NCBI GenBank assembly: GCA_033064195.1
Contig: JARBJD010000506.1
Span: forward strand, 1-39,940
Source of the DNA: Blattamonas nauphoetae
Taxonomy: Eukaryota > Preaxostyla > Oxymonadida
Direction: 5' to 3'
Length of the DNA: 39,940 nt
Part shown: piece by piece, positions 16,787 through 27,881 of the stretch
Layout of the letters: each line of letters opens with the position of its first letter
How positions within the stretch are numbered: the first letter of the stretch is position 1
Notes under the pieces: model-generated
What the model was told of the DNA's origin: nothing
The model's database searches: none
Seen by the model: only the letters and a program-made list of their open reading frames with translations
Made by a program: the position numbers and the translations under genes

Positions 16787-19700
16787 TAAATGGCACTGCT
16801 ACAACCAGTCAAGGAAAGAATTCAAGAAATTCGAGATCTCTTTCCGAATGCACAATTTCAATTTATTGATGGTCGAACGTATATTCCAGACAGCACAAAT
16901 TATCAACATCATCGTTCATTTCTTCTGAATATGCTTCAACACACAGATCTCGAGTTTCCACATCCAACAAAGAATCTCGATCTCAATCTCATTCCAGATT
17001 TTATTGAACAAGTTAAACTTCGACAACAGATGGCTTCAGAAGATCGACTCGCTCACCGAATGATCGTGGAAAACATGAAAGCAAATCCAAGAGTGAACAA
17101 AGAAGAACTGAAGAAGCAAGTGTTCAGAATGACATGGAAACTGAAATCAATTGAAGAGAAGTTGATGGATCATTGGATGAAGAATCTGTTGATCATTCAA
17201 AAGAAAAATGAACAGATGGAAAAGAGAGAAGTGCAGACATTCGATGGATTTGAAGAATGTATATTACTAGCTGAACCACGTGACAAAGCAGCATTCAATT
17301 CTTGTCTCATGGATGCACGAAGGAAGTTCAAAAAGAATGAGGTCGAGAAGGTTGAAGACAATGGAAAACCATATCAGTTGTACTTCCACAATCATCTGAA
17401 GAATGTTGAAGAAATCACAAACTTCATCAAAGCAGTGTTCGAAAAAGAGAAGGATCATCCATTCAAGATTAGTATTGACTTCGGAAAGATCATCGAGAGA
17501 AAAGACAGAGATGAGACAACATACAAAGACTTCAGACCAGAATTGGAGAACACATCAAAGAGTTTCCCAACTGTGATAAGAAGTTCAGGAGACATCACTG
17601 AGTATTCAAAATATGCGATCAATCTGATCAAAGAATCTCAGGAGAGAACACTGATGGATACGAAGACAATGTACATTGCATTCCACTCAATTCTAGTTGC
17701 AGTCTATCGATTCCCAGTTGCAGGAAAAGCGAATGCAATTCTCACTGAACACATCAAAACGAGAAACGTTCGATACATCGATTCTGAGTTCAACATTTGC
17801 TTCTTTCAATCATTGTCGTTCCTCACCCTTCCAGAAGTTCCTGGTAAGAAGATATCAATCAATATGAGAAACGTTGAAACAAAAAGATTGTTCGCAGAAT
17901 CGAAGAATCTGACCCACCTGAAGCCACATCAACTGACTGAACACTTGCGCAATTATCCTGGATTTGATATCGCTTGTGATTTGGAGAAAGAAATGATTAG
18001 ACACAACATCACAGTTCACATTTATGAATTTGACGAAGACAAGAAGAAGTATTTCCTAAGTCAATCGTATGTCAACGAAAATGACGATGCAAGAGTTCTT
18101 CCCATCTTGATGATTCCACTTACTGCAACTCTTGTTCATGTGATGTTCATTGTTGATCCTGAGAAAATCACTGGATACAAACTCTGTCCTTATTGTCAGT
18201 CAAGAGGATTCCAAGTCAAGGATTCTCACTTCAAGACATACTACGAGAAGCATCTCAAAGAGTGCAAAGAACTTGATGGAAAACATGTGAAGAAGATCTC
18301 CCTGGACAAAACTCCAAGACCGTACGTTCCACATATTCTCAACAATGGAACATATGAATTTCTGATGGCACATAAGAGACAATACGAATTCAAACCAACA
18401 CAGTACTACATCACATACGATTTCGAAACCATGGAAGATCTCATTCTTGACAACTTGTTCTCTGATGACAATACTCAGTTGATTTCTCATCTGAAGCCTC
18501 TCTCCGTTGCATCATCAATTAAGATAAAATCAGGTGTGAAGTCAATCTATTATGATCTTCGAGATGGAAAGGACTTCGTGAAGCAATGGATCAGAGAACT
18601 CTTCAAATACGCTGAGACAGTTCGAGAGGACAACTACTATGAAGATCCAGAAATACCCTCTCAGAATGAAGTCAGTGTGATTGGGTTCAACAGTTCCAGA
18701 TTTGACATAAACCTCATCTTCCGTGATCTCGTTGACAAGGATTGGAAAGTGGTGAGTTTCCTTGGATCCACAACGAAGTACAAGCAGGTATTGATCAGAC
18801 GCGAGAAGACACAACAGATACTTCGATTCATTGATATGATGTCGTACACAGGACCAATGACTTTGGATAGTGCAGTCAAAGCTTTTGGAGGAAATACAAC
18901 ACTTCAGAAATCATTCTTTGCCTACGAATCATTTGATTCATCAGACTACGACACAGTACTGAGCAAACAAGAACCATTCTCCAAATATGAATTCTACTCC
19001 AGTCTGAACAACAGTGAAATGTCCGACATTGATTACCAAATATATCTTGACGATTGGAACAAACAAGGATTCAAAAACAGATGGGAATATCTGAAATTCT
19101 ACAACATCAGAGACGTCGAATGTAGGATTGCACCATTGGATAATCTCATTGATCTGAACTTCCAATACAAAGTGGATATGTTGCACAATCTCTCTTTATC
19201 AGCGAATGCTTCTGCAATCAAGTATGCATGTGCCTACAAAGACTTTGATATTGATGATGATTTCAATGGAGTGGATCAATCTGGTCCAATAAAAATCACG
19301 AAACAATACTGGAAGTACAAGGTTGCATCATTCATTTATCAAGACCAGAAAGCACATCGCAGTACTGACAAAAATGTCACTGAAGCAGACTACGAGTGGT
19401 TTGTTCAACAATGCAAGAGAGTTTGTTACATCTGCAAATGTCACTTCTCACAAGCAGTTCGACCAACACTGGATAGAATCGACAATTCGAAAGGACATTC
19501 AAAAGAGAACGTGAAGATCTGCTGGGACTACTGCAACACATACAAGTCAGACAAAGATGAACATCTCACTCGATTAAGAATTCAACTGAAGAAGTACTGC
19601 ATCTGGAAATCACTACCAATGACTCTGACACATGAGCAAACATACCACAAGTTGAGAGCAGCAGTGACTGGTGGATTATCGAATGTTCAGCATCGACAGA

Positions 19701-21001
19701 ACATCAAAGACGTGACTCCAATCAATCACTTCACATTCGAAGACGGAAAGGTGATCTCCAAGGACATAGAACACAAAATGACTCACGTGTGTGGTGTTGA
19801 TTTCAACTCTCTCTACCCAAGTGCTTTCTCATCAATCAAGAACAAGAACAATCCATACACGAATCACAGAATGTACATGCCAGGACGATGTTTGTACACA
19901 GCAACAGGAGATAAAGAATGTCGCAAGATCATCGAAGACAAGAATCAGAAGACACTGTTCGTTGCAGAACTGAAAGGACATATTGATGAGCAGTACATAA
20001 ATGATTTCATTAACTTCCCACCAATCTTCAGAAACATTGTGGTCAATACGACTGAAGAGAACATTGGAGAGAAGACATATTCGTTGATGAAGAAACATGG
20101 ATTGAAGACTGATGACAAACAAAGAAAGCTGACCCAACTCTTGAGCACACACGATCAGTATATGTTCTTTTCGACATACTATCTGTGGTTCCTCATCGAC
20201 TACTGCCACTTCATTATTGATGACATTAAGAGTGTGATGGTATTCTCGAGACATGCTGGATTTGAACCATTTGTGACCTCATTCATGAATGATAGAATAG
20301 AAGCAATGAAGGTTGGAAACAAAGGAAAGGAACAGTTCTGTAAGACCAACCTCAATGGCAGTTACGGATACGATGGAATGAACACTGAGAAGGACAACTC
20401 GATCACAATCTGCAATGAGAAGAGAACATACTTGAAGCAAATGATGAAAGGATTTGTGGCAACAAGAGAGATCAATGAGGACAACTACATTGTGATCGAA
20501 GATCGAGAGAAAGCATCATGCAAAACATGTCTGCAAGAAGCAGTATTCACACTCGACAATGCGAAGTTCTGGTATCTGAATTTCATCTACAATTTCATGT
20601 ACAAGTGTCTAGACATGAATAAGATTCATTTCTGTGAGGGTGACACTGACTCTGCGTACTGGGCAATTAGTGGAGATCCGAATGCTGGTATTCATCAACA
20701 ATTTGAACACGTGATTGCTGACAAAGAATTCTATGATGCTCACAAATATGAATGGTTTCCCAATCCTGAAAAAGGAGTTGATGATGAGAAGAAGCTGTTG
20801 GGACTAGCAATTGAAAAGGAAGGTGAACAGATGATCTGTCTTGCACCCAAGTGTTACTCTCTCGATGAGAAATGTAAGATCAAAGGAGTGTCTCTAAAGA
20901 AAACAAATATCACGAGTGACGATTATGTGAAGTGCCTGAATGGAGAGAAAACTGTGACAACCACATTGAACTTCACCGTAAAACGGTTCAAGCATCATGA
21001 T

Positions 21002-21326
21002 CAGGGACCTGAGAAGGATCTGATCGATCAGACCTTCATTGATCAGACCTAATTTTTGTTCTTAACAAACTGTTTCACTAAAAGAGAGTTTACTTTCGAA
21101 AAAAAACTGTGAAATGAGTCTAATCGACCATTTGAGAGGCTATCTGGTCATCATTTATTGTTTTTTGCTTAAATTGAGCCGGTACGATGAAGAAAATGAA
21201 GTGATAAATTGGAAAAAGAGGAAAATCGATACTCCTAATTAGGAAACGGATCAGACCCCCACTTCTGTGAGGTCTGATCCATGATCACACCTCATACAGT
21301 AAACTACAGACCTGATCAGGTCCCTG
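21002..21326. mobile_element. hAT-like non-autonomous DNA transposon (325 bp) in the E2 polymerase gene
   Basis: The ends are CAGGGACCTGA and its inverse TCAGGTCCCTG. The 8-bp target duplication ATCATGAT is perfect (20994-21001 and 21327-21334). CAGGG termini with 8-bp duplications are the hAT hallmark. Subterminal GATCAGACC words recur in both orientations, as expected for transposase-binding sites. No transposase is encoded. Confidence 0.9.
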
Positions 21327-21599
21327 ATCATGATGATGCGTTTCAGACGAGAAGAGTCGTGAGTGAAGAGGACACCAATGGATTTGAGATTGCGAAAATA
21401 CAACAACAGAAACTCAGTCTCAGTGGAATTCATCTGAAGGCAATCGTCAGACCTTTGATACATGAGATCGATCAAGCAGAAACTGAGATCGATCGATCTC
21501 AGTTCCGGTTTTTGGGACTGAGATCAATGACTTAATTAGGCGTATCTATATTTGTCTCATTGTTGTGTCAATTGGTCAAAATAAGAATCTTGAAAAAGC

Positions 21600-22570
21600 G
21601 AAATGGTTGTAGTGTGATAGAATGAACACTGAAAAGAGGGTAAAAAACGTCTTCTCTCCATTTCGCACTCTTCTCGAAGTTGCTTTCGATGCATAATCAT
21701 TCAGTCCATCCGATCGCCACGTGTTGCTCATTCCACCTCTCGCTGTCCATCCATCAGACGGAGAAGGCGTCGATTCGGGAAGAAGACGGGGAACAGCGAA
21801 CGGTCGATGCAACAACACAGAATCAGAGTGAGTGGGGGTGTCTGTTTGGTTCACGAGACATCCTTCTCTCGACACATCCACTCTGCCCTTCTCTCCGCTT
21901 CCTGATGTGATTTTCGTGATGTCGTGAGTGAGGTCCAGCTCTGAGTGGAGGACAGCAGATGTCTGAACTTCCATTGTCGACGGAAGTGCGTGTTTCAGAT
22001 GCTTGTCCGCCTCGTTCAGGCTTCTGCACGGGAAATCAGCCTCGCCACACCACATCCCATCCTTCTCTGTTCCACTCACAACCACAGTCTCTCCGTCGAA
22101 TGCGTTCGGGTAGAGAAGGAGAGTGGACCAGCTCCCATCACGAAGATTCGAACGGCATCGGATGCTCCGTTCTTCACGTTCGAAAAGTCAACTTTCTTCA
22201 GTCGGAGAGAATCAGCTCCTTCGATCTGCACAACCCCATCAACTGATCCATCCACATTCAGATTCGAGAATTCCACTTCTTCCATTTCAATCCTCATTTG
22301 GTCCGTCGCTGAGTTGGAGGCAGATGAGGAGAGAGGAGAAGAACAGACGAGAGGGACAGTGAGTTGAGATTGATCGGTGGCAGTGAACGAAGATGGCGAG
22401 ATGACGAGTGTTCCAGCTGAGCAAGAGAGGAGTGGGCGAGACAAGGCCACGTTCAGCTTCCCACACGAAGGGAACGTTCGATAGCTCAACACGTCCTTCC
22501 AACGCGAGTCTGAGAAAGAAGCGATCGTTCTTCCGACAGTTGGATCCAAAGGAGAATGGAAGGCGTAACT
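21600..22570 (-). pseudogene. Host-like gene fragment (beta-helix / repeat-rich surface protein type) carried in the 3.3-kb hAT-like element
   Basis: Minus-strand coding fragments with host-like features: MEEVEFSNLNVDGSVDGVVQ, ADSLRLKKVDFSNV and DAVRIFV, which resemble rungs of right-handed beta-helix proteins. Then comes a Cys-containing segment DGMWCGEADFPCRSLNEADK, followed by STMEVQTSAVLHSELDLTHD. I recall such segments in large oxymonad surface-type proteins, but this is memory, not a search. The pieces lie in more than one frame, so the copy is degenerate or spliced. GC is visibly higher than in the surrounding Polinton. Confidence 0.5.
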
Positions 22571-23220
22571 GGATCGGGTGTCAGTGCTCCCAAAGATTGT
22601 GAAGCAGACAAGCTTTTGTTGAACGGGCTTGGCGGGAGTGTCAGTTTTGAGAGTGGGGATGGTGGGCTAGGTGTGAGCATCGACGTTGGAGTGGGAACGG
22701 GCGGCGATCCAAAAGGCGAGGAAGACGCTTGGGCATCGTTTCTCCTTTTCTCCTTCCCCTCCTTCCGCATGCGAGTCGTCTCAGTGATGAATGCGGTCAC
22801 CCCAATGTCGATCTCGCGGGAAATCAATCGACTCACAAGATTTTCTGTTCGAGTTAGAATCTGTGACTTGTCAGTTGTCTTCTCATCCTTCGCATCTGTT
22901 TCCTTGTCCACATGAATCACCACATTCTCAATCACCGAGCGTCCAAACGACATCACAAAGGACATCATTATCTATGCATCGTTCTTGGATAGTGTGGATC
23001 CGCCGAGTGATTTGAGAACAGGCGGAGTGATTCCTTCGACCTGAAAGAGTGTGTCTCCCAAGCACGCCACAAACTCCTGTCTGATCATCCTCTCCGCGTC
23101 ACGACACTCCATCATGAACAGATAGGCAGGTGTCCCCACAATGGATTTGAGAGGCGTCCCGTTGTCGATCGAGACGTCCAAATCGTTTTCTTGTTCCTCC
23201 ACGCGAGATGTCTCTCTTCT
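22571..23220 (-). pseudogene. Host-like coding fragment, Ser/Pro-rich with preceding globular segment
   Basis: The minus strand reads FMMECRDAERMIRQEFVACL and PPVLKSLGGSTLSKNDA. It then continues in a longer open stretch with VMSFGRSVIENVVIHVDKET and NLVSRLISREIDIGVTAFIT, ending in a Ser/Pro-rich linker (PTPTSMLTPSPPSPLSKL). The amino-acid make-up is typical of real coding sequence rather than a shadow. The family is not recognised. It is probably part of the same captured host gene as the neighbouring fragments. Confidence 0.45.
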
Positions 23221-24290
23221 TTTATTTTGATCAGAATTCCGTGGTTTGAATATGATTGTGAGTGCGATTCAGACTTGTGTTGGGAAGGAGAAGGAGTGTG
23301 AAGTGCGTGTGAGAGTGGACGAGGCGAGGTGGAGTGAGAATCGAAATGCGAAGAGTCGATGGTTTGCGGCAGAGGAGAGCGGAGGTCAGTGAGAGAGTGG
23401 TGGGAGGATGGTGGGGAGGGTGAGTCTGGGACAGCCAAGTGTTGTGAGTGAGGTGGTGTCAAGAGTGGAGAATGATGTTTCTGTGTGCTCCAATCTCACG
23501 CTGTTCCGACAGTACGTCTGTTCTTTCCCATTCAGCGTCGTTTTCGGAGCGGGAATGCACAAGACCGCCACTCAATCGCCCAAATTCCAGATCGCTCATC
23601 CGAAGCTGGTCCTGTAAAAAATGAGTGTGAATTCAAAATGAAAAGAGACAAATTGAAGGCAAAAACGATGAAAAGTCGAGAGAGACCGAATAGGGTTAAT
23701 AGAAGACAAGAAGGTTCGCAACACAAACTTGGATCAGCTCCTCACTCAAAATGTCCTGCTTGTCACTAAAACGAGTGTGGTTTGCACTCTCTCCGTCTTC
23801 TGAGATGTTTTCTTCGTCAATTTGTCCGATATCACCACTTTTGGGACCATCCCGTTTTGACAGTTCTTCGCTCATCTTCGACACCCGTCTTCGGCTCGGC
23901 ATGTCATGGAGCGTCACTTGCTGGACATGTGGAGACTGATCCACCGCACATCACAAATGCTGCCTGCTGAGGGTATGGTAGAGCAGAATCAGCAACGAAA
24001 AGAAAGAAGAGCGAGGACTGTTGGAAACGATAAATGAAAAGTGCGATTGTTCAGAAAAGGAGAGCACACAGTCAGTCAGGAGGGTCTGTAGAGACTGGTT
24101 CTTCAGTGTGAACACTTTCCGGACCTTGAACAGAAGCGACTCGGAGACAGAGTGGAGCGACAGATACGAGTCGTGGAAGAGAACAGACACCAGATTTGGA
24201 AGGTCGAACACCAAATTGAGCCACTGCACACAAGAGTCAGAGAGTGACATCCAGTTAGGCCAGAGATTTCGTTTCCAGACTTGAACGAAG
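23221..24290 (-). pseudogene. Host-like gene fragment with a probable intron, in the 3.3-kb hAT-like element
   Basis: The minus-strand pieces include WPNWMSLSDSCVQWLNLVFD, SLLFKVRKVFTLKNQSLQTL, VTLHDMPSRRRVSKMSEELS and a Ser/Pro/His-rich part. Between about 23731 and 23617 the minus strand has a GTTTGT donor-like start and a TTTTTTACAG acceptor-like end (about 115 bp), joining two open stretches as a spliceosomal intron would. The Polinton genes show no such introns, so this sequence is host-derived. Identity unknown. Confidence 0.45.
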
Positions 24291-24812
24291 GGAGAATTTG
24301 AAAGATAAGGAAATAAATGGAAATGAAAAAGAGAAAATGGAAAAAGAATGTTGAAGTATAGAAGAAAAAGGATATAATGAAAAGAAATCTTGAAGACTAA
24401 TAAACAATAGAACAACGAATGCAAACCTGCTGAATAAATCATTCTAAGAGAGAAATAATCGTCAAGAAATGGTATATGAGATCCGTCGCGGTGGAATTAA
24501 TAATTTTTTTGATAAACAAGCGTGATTCATCCAGTTCTTCAATCGGATCGGGAAGAAGAATTATTGTGGGATGATTCATCTCGAGATTTCAATGAAAGTG
24601 CTTATAAACAAAATTCAACACGGATAGTGGGTCTTTTACTTCGGTATTTCGAGTATTATGAGAATTTGAACACTAGTTATTTTCTGAGATCAAAAAAGCT
24701 GAGATCGATGAGATCAGTCTCAAAGGTCTGCCAATCGTACTTGAAAATGAATCGTGTCCTCCATTCATTCATGGACTGAAAGCTACTGATTATATTATTG
24801 AATAAACACAAA

Positions 24813-24826
24813 CTTTATTTTTGTAG
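24813..24826 (+). promoter_or_regulatory. Promoter-like box (CTTTATTTTTGTAG) before the integrase
   Basis: It lies between the polymerase stop at 24803-24805 and the integrase ATG at 24829, only 23 bp in all. Confidence 0.6.
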
Positions 24827-25345
24827 AAATGAATACACTACAGATCAATACTTTAGTGAATAGGTTACTGAATTGCACACAACACTCTAAAGAGAAAATA
24901 TTCAATGTCAAGTTCAATAGAACCAACACTTTACCGGTATATGATGTCTATGATTCACATGGAGAATATGTAGCAAACGACGAAACATATTTCGAGGATT
25001 GGTTCAATGGTGGATTACCTCCTAATTTAACTATTTCAGATGGAACAAAAGTAGTCTCACAGTTTCTGATTGCATTCTTGGGAAAACGTTTTAGTGATTG
25101 GAGATGTGAAAAAGCATACAAGATGTATAAAGATTATCATCGAAAGTACAATCAGCAAGTGACACCAATTCTCTCACCAAGAGTTCGAAGCCCTGCAGAG
25201 GCGAGACCAATCCCAATCCCAACTCCAGTGCAAAGACCAATAGCAATAGAACCACCTGAATATCTAATTATTCCTGGACTGAAGAGAAACTTGAAATCAA
25301 TGGGGTTTGAATATGAATATCCAATGAAGGAGAGGAAGTTCGAAG

Positions 25346-25347
<2 letters not shown>

Positions 25348-25382
<35 letters not shown>

Positions 25383-25401
25383 GGATGAAGATGATGATGA
25401 C
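25348..25401 (+). repeat. GAT microsatellite encoding an acidic tract in the integrase
   Basis: A run of GAT codons with a few GAG/GAA, encoding about 18 Asp/Glu residues between the integrase N-terminal region and the core. The window's first 29 bases are the end of the same tract in E1. Confidence 0.9.
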
Positions 25402-26725
25402 ATTATACCAATTTCACAGATGCAGGATCCAATAGAGAGAAATCCCTTCTTCACACCAACCGTGTTCAACCACCCAGTGAGGGAGATCAGACAGAATGAA
25501 CCGACGACACAGCAAGTGCTCAATAAGTTGGCACAAATGAAAGGATTGTTTGATCATCAACAGAGAAACGATTCAGAAGATGAACAGATCAAAGCTGAGA
25601 ACTCAATAATGAAAAATCAAAAGCAGATGGAACACTTTATTACATCACACATTCTGGATGCAAATAAAATGAACAGAGACACATTCGTTCGAGCCTCGAT
25701 AAACAGAAAGATTGCGAACGAAGATCTTGACTTCATACTGACTCACACAAAACAAATCCCATTCGGAGGAAGATCATTTCAGGATTGGTATGAGGAATAT
25801 GATCATAGATGGAGTGCTGCACATCCGAGGAAAATTCAGAGAGAAAAAGGAGGTGATGCGATGAGAATTGATCTTCCAATGATTCCAAAAACAACGGAAA
25901 AAATAGTGTATCCATTTCGATCAAAAATGCAGTTCATGTCGAAAGCAATTACAGGTGATCCACAGAAGACATCAGACAGAAAGGTTCCTCAGAATTGTGA
26001 TAGACCATACTTTTCTCCCAAGTTCGGATCATGGGAAATTGATCTCGTTTTTATCCAATCACCAACTTCGAAAACAGTACTGCAGATCTATCTCTTTGCC
26101 ATTAACATCAACACTAAGTATCTTGTTGTGATTCCTGTTCTGGATAAATCATGGAGCAAAGTCAAGACTGCAATCAATGACCTGATTAATTATCGTGGCG
26201 TTCACGTTAACAACATTCGAGGTGATGGTGAAGCAGCATGGACAAGTGGAGAAGCATCAGAGTTTTTCAAGGATCAGAATGTCAGTACATATTTCACAAG
26301 CTCACCATTCACAAATCATAATCGAATTGTCGATCGAGTGATCAGAACAATCAGAGATGGATTCCAAGACAATGCAACACAGATGGCAAATCATTCATTG
26401 ATGAACCAGATGGTGGAATACTACAACATGACTCCACATCGAGCGTACTGGAACAAGTTCACTCCACAGCAGGCACAAAACAATCGTGAAATTGAAGCGC
26501 TGTATATCTCCAGTTGTGAAGAGCAATTAAAGAACATCCAAAGACAGCAGACATCACAGATGTTATGGAAATACAAACCAGGAAATATTCTATTGATTCA
26601 CCTTGACTTGAACAAGACTGTTGCTAAGTTTCAGAAGAAACGAAGACAGTTTCAATTTGTTGGACAATTCATTGAGTACAAACACGGAAATGTGGTAGCT
26701 ACTCTACTGAATGGACTCACATGTC

Positions 26726-27307
26726 CAGGGTTTATAGTTGTCAGACAGATTTAGTGTAAACGTGAGGTCGAAAGACCTCACCTCCCCATTTTGGAGGTGA
26801 GGTCTCTCGATGTCCGAAATAAGCAACTGACAAACCAAAAAAGTGAGATGATCGACCACAACACGACGCTCCAACACCATTTCGCACCTTAAATTTCTTT
26901 CCACTTCACCGGAAATAGTTGAATTTCTCTTTTTTCGCAAAAATTGCTGAAATTGTCACTTGATCCAGATGACAAAAAAGTTGGTGGGTTGGATCAATTA
27001 TCAGTTTTTCCATAGAGTGATCCAATGTGACTTTCAATTTGATTTTAGATGTTAAATGATCTTCTCGAATCCATTTAATGAAAAAAAAGAGGAAATTTCT
27101 CCTTGATTGAGCTTATTGAGACAATAGAAGCGAAAAACAGCACCACATTTTTTTCCACTATCCATCTCACATTTAGAAATTTTGCTCAAACTATAATCAA
27201 TTTTTCATGAAATGAGAATCCTCGTGAAAATTAAACCAAAAACATAAATTAGAAAAGAGGTGAGGTCTTTTGAGGGTGAGTCAGGTGAGGACCCGATCCA
27301 AACCCTG
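26726..27307. mobile_element. hAT-like non-autonomous DNA transposon (582 bp) in the E2 integrase gene
   Basis: The ends are CAGGGTTT and AAACCCTG, with a perfect 8-bp target duplication CACATGTC (26718-26725 and 27308-27315). The E1 integrase lacks this segment at the same place, giving an empty-site comparison. Subterminal regions carry repeated GGTGAGGTC words, and 26757-26810 can fold into two hairpins. It has no coding capacity, so it is a MITE-like derivative. Confidence 0.93.
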
Positions 27308-27403
27308 CACATGTCTGTCAAAAGTTGTCTACGTTCCAATCCAACACACCAAGTTCCATGCAGACTCTATTGACGACTTAACTCCAGAGTTCATTGCTGA
27401 ATT

Positions 27404-27484
27404 CGGTCTTCTCTGACCTCAGAACTTCGTTCGCTTTAATCTGGGGTAGTGCGATCTTCGATCTGAGAACTTTGTTCGTTTTCA
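27404..27484 (+). repeat. Imperfect tandem duplication downstream of the E2 integrase
   Basis: Two imperfect units, CGGTCTTCTCTGACCTCAGA... (27404-27440) and CGATCTTCGATCTGAGAACT... (27452-27484), share AGAACTT(C/T)GTTCG. E1 has no such insertion between its integrase and the next gene. Confidence 0.55.
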
Positions 27485-27515
27485 AGAATGTTTCAGATAT
27501 TTTTATTTCATTGAA

Positions 27516-27866
27516 ATGACATCATTGAAAATATTAGAACCATTTGATCCTGAGCAGAAAGAGTTCACAAACATCCACGACTTTCAGAGATACTTGGAGA
27601 AGAATAGAAAAGAACTGAATGAGTACACAACACAGAAACTGAATAGAATGATCCAAATTGATGGATATCGAATTACAAAAATAAGAGGTGAGATAGCACT
27701 GAGGAAACGATATGATGATGCTTCCACTTCTCCTAACTCACTCTCGATTGATCAAAGATTGTCTGACATTGAAGAATCAATTCGAACGTTGACAGATACT
27801 CTCAGCATGAGGCTTCGAAGTCTTGACGAGACCATTGGAAACCTTTTTCAAGAGATCGCCGACTAG
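27516..27866 (+). CDS. Small conserved coiled-coil Polinton protein, E2 copy
   Basis: A 116-aa relative of the protein at 1488-1814, nearly identical over the first 90 residues (FDPEQKEFTNIHDFQRYLEK). Its C-terminal helix is longer, adding DTLSMRLRSLDETIGNLFQE, which extends the predicted coiled coil. The gene ends 15 bp before the 3' end of the convergent ATPase gene. Function unknown. The length difference between elements lies only in the coiled coil. Confidence 0.75.
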   Translation: MTSLKILEPFDPEQKEFTNIHDFQRYLEKNRKELNEYTTQKLNRMIQIDGYRITKIRGEIALRKRYDDASTSPNSLSIDQRLSDIEESIRTLTDTLSMRLRSLDETIGNLFQEIAD

Positions 27867-27881
27867 GCGAGTGCGACGCCT

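Larger units (their letters stand above)
21448..24730. mobile_element. hAT-like transposon (3,283 bp) carrying host-like gene fragments, in the E2 polymerase gene
   Basis: The ends are CAGACCTTTGA and, inverted, TCAAAGGTCTG. They are flanked by near-identical 8-mers GCAATCGT (21440-21447) and CCAATCGT (24731-24738), a 7/8 match. Both subterminal regions repeat TGAGATCGAT. Polymerase coding sequence is present immediately on both sides, so the boundaries are well fixed. The interior is higher in GC than the Polinton, encodes no recognisable transposase and holds minus-strand host-like coding fragments with intron-like gaps. The hAT assignment is inferred from terminus and duplication length; the terminus CAGAC is less canonical than CAGGG. 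Confidence 0.8.
16790..24805 (+). pseudogene. Protein-primed-type family B DNA polymerase (Polinton pPolB), interrupted by two hAT-like insertions
   Basis: Replicative polymerase of the element. Residues about 330-455 look OTU-like: NICFFQSLS with Cys337, then NITVHIYEF and LVHVMFIVD with His450. A Cys/His zinc-like segment follows (CPYCQSRGF...HLKEC). The exonuclease motifs are YDFETMED (Asp544, Glu546), GFNSSRFD (Asn634, Asp639) and YNIRDVE (Asp775). An HNH/endonuclease VII-like zinc module lies at 879-916 (C-x-C, LDRID, GHSKENV, C-x3-CN). Polymerase motifs are TGG (960-962), DFNSLYPS (1004), KTNLNGSYG (1185) and DTDS (1285-1288). The gene's 3' end lies beyond the second insertion and stops just before the integrase promoter. 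It is broken by these two insertions; the remainder looks open. Confidence 0.93.
24829..27416 (+). pseudogene. Polinton integrase (rve), E2 copy, interrupted by a 582-bp hAT-like element
   Basis: Same enzyme as at 1-1451, here with its start. The ATG at 24829 follows TTTATTTTTGTAGAA. The N-terminal 110 residues are of unknown fold. An Asp/Glu tract lies at about residues 174-191. The rve core has Asp405 (WEIDLVF), Asp466 (RGDGEAAW) and Asp502 (NRIVDRVIRTIRD). The 35-residue gap between the last two matches the D-35-E spacing; an acidic Asp at the third position is, as I recall, common in Polinton integrases. An SH3-like C-terminal region begins near residue 580. It is broken by the hAT-like insertion near its 3' end, and the end of the gene is recognisable beyond it. 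Confidence 0.92.

Noticed and set aside
21281-21535. An 84-codon open frame starting inside the 325-bp hAT-like element.
   Set aside because: It runs from transposon sequence through polymerase sequence into the next transposon, so it is a chance composite rather than a gene.
25152-25523. A minus-strand frame with a long poly-serine tract.
   Set aside because: It is the shadow of the GAT microsatellite in the integrase gene.
1-26754. The integrases as evidence of an LTR retrotransposon or endogenous retrovirus.
   Set aside because: There is no reverse transcriptase, gag or LTR. The context of PolB, packaging ATPase and 6-bp duplication defines a Polinton.
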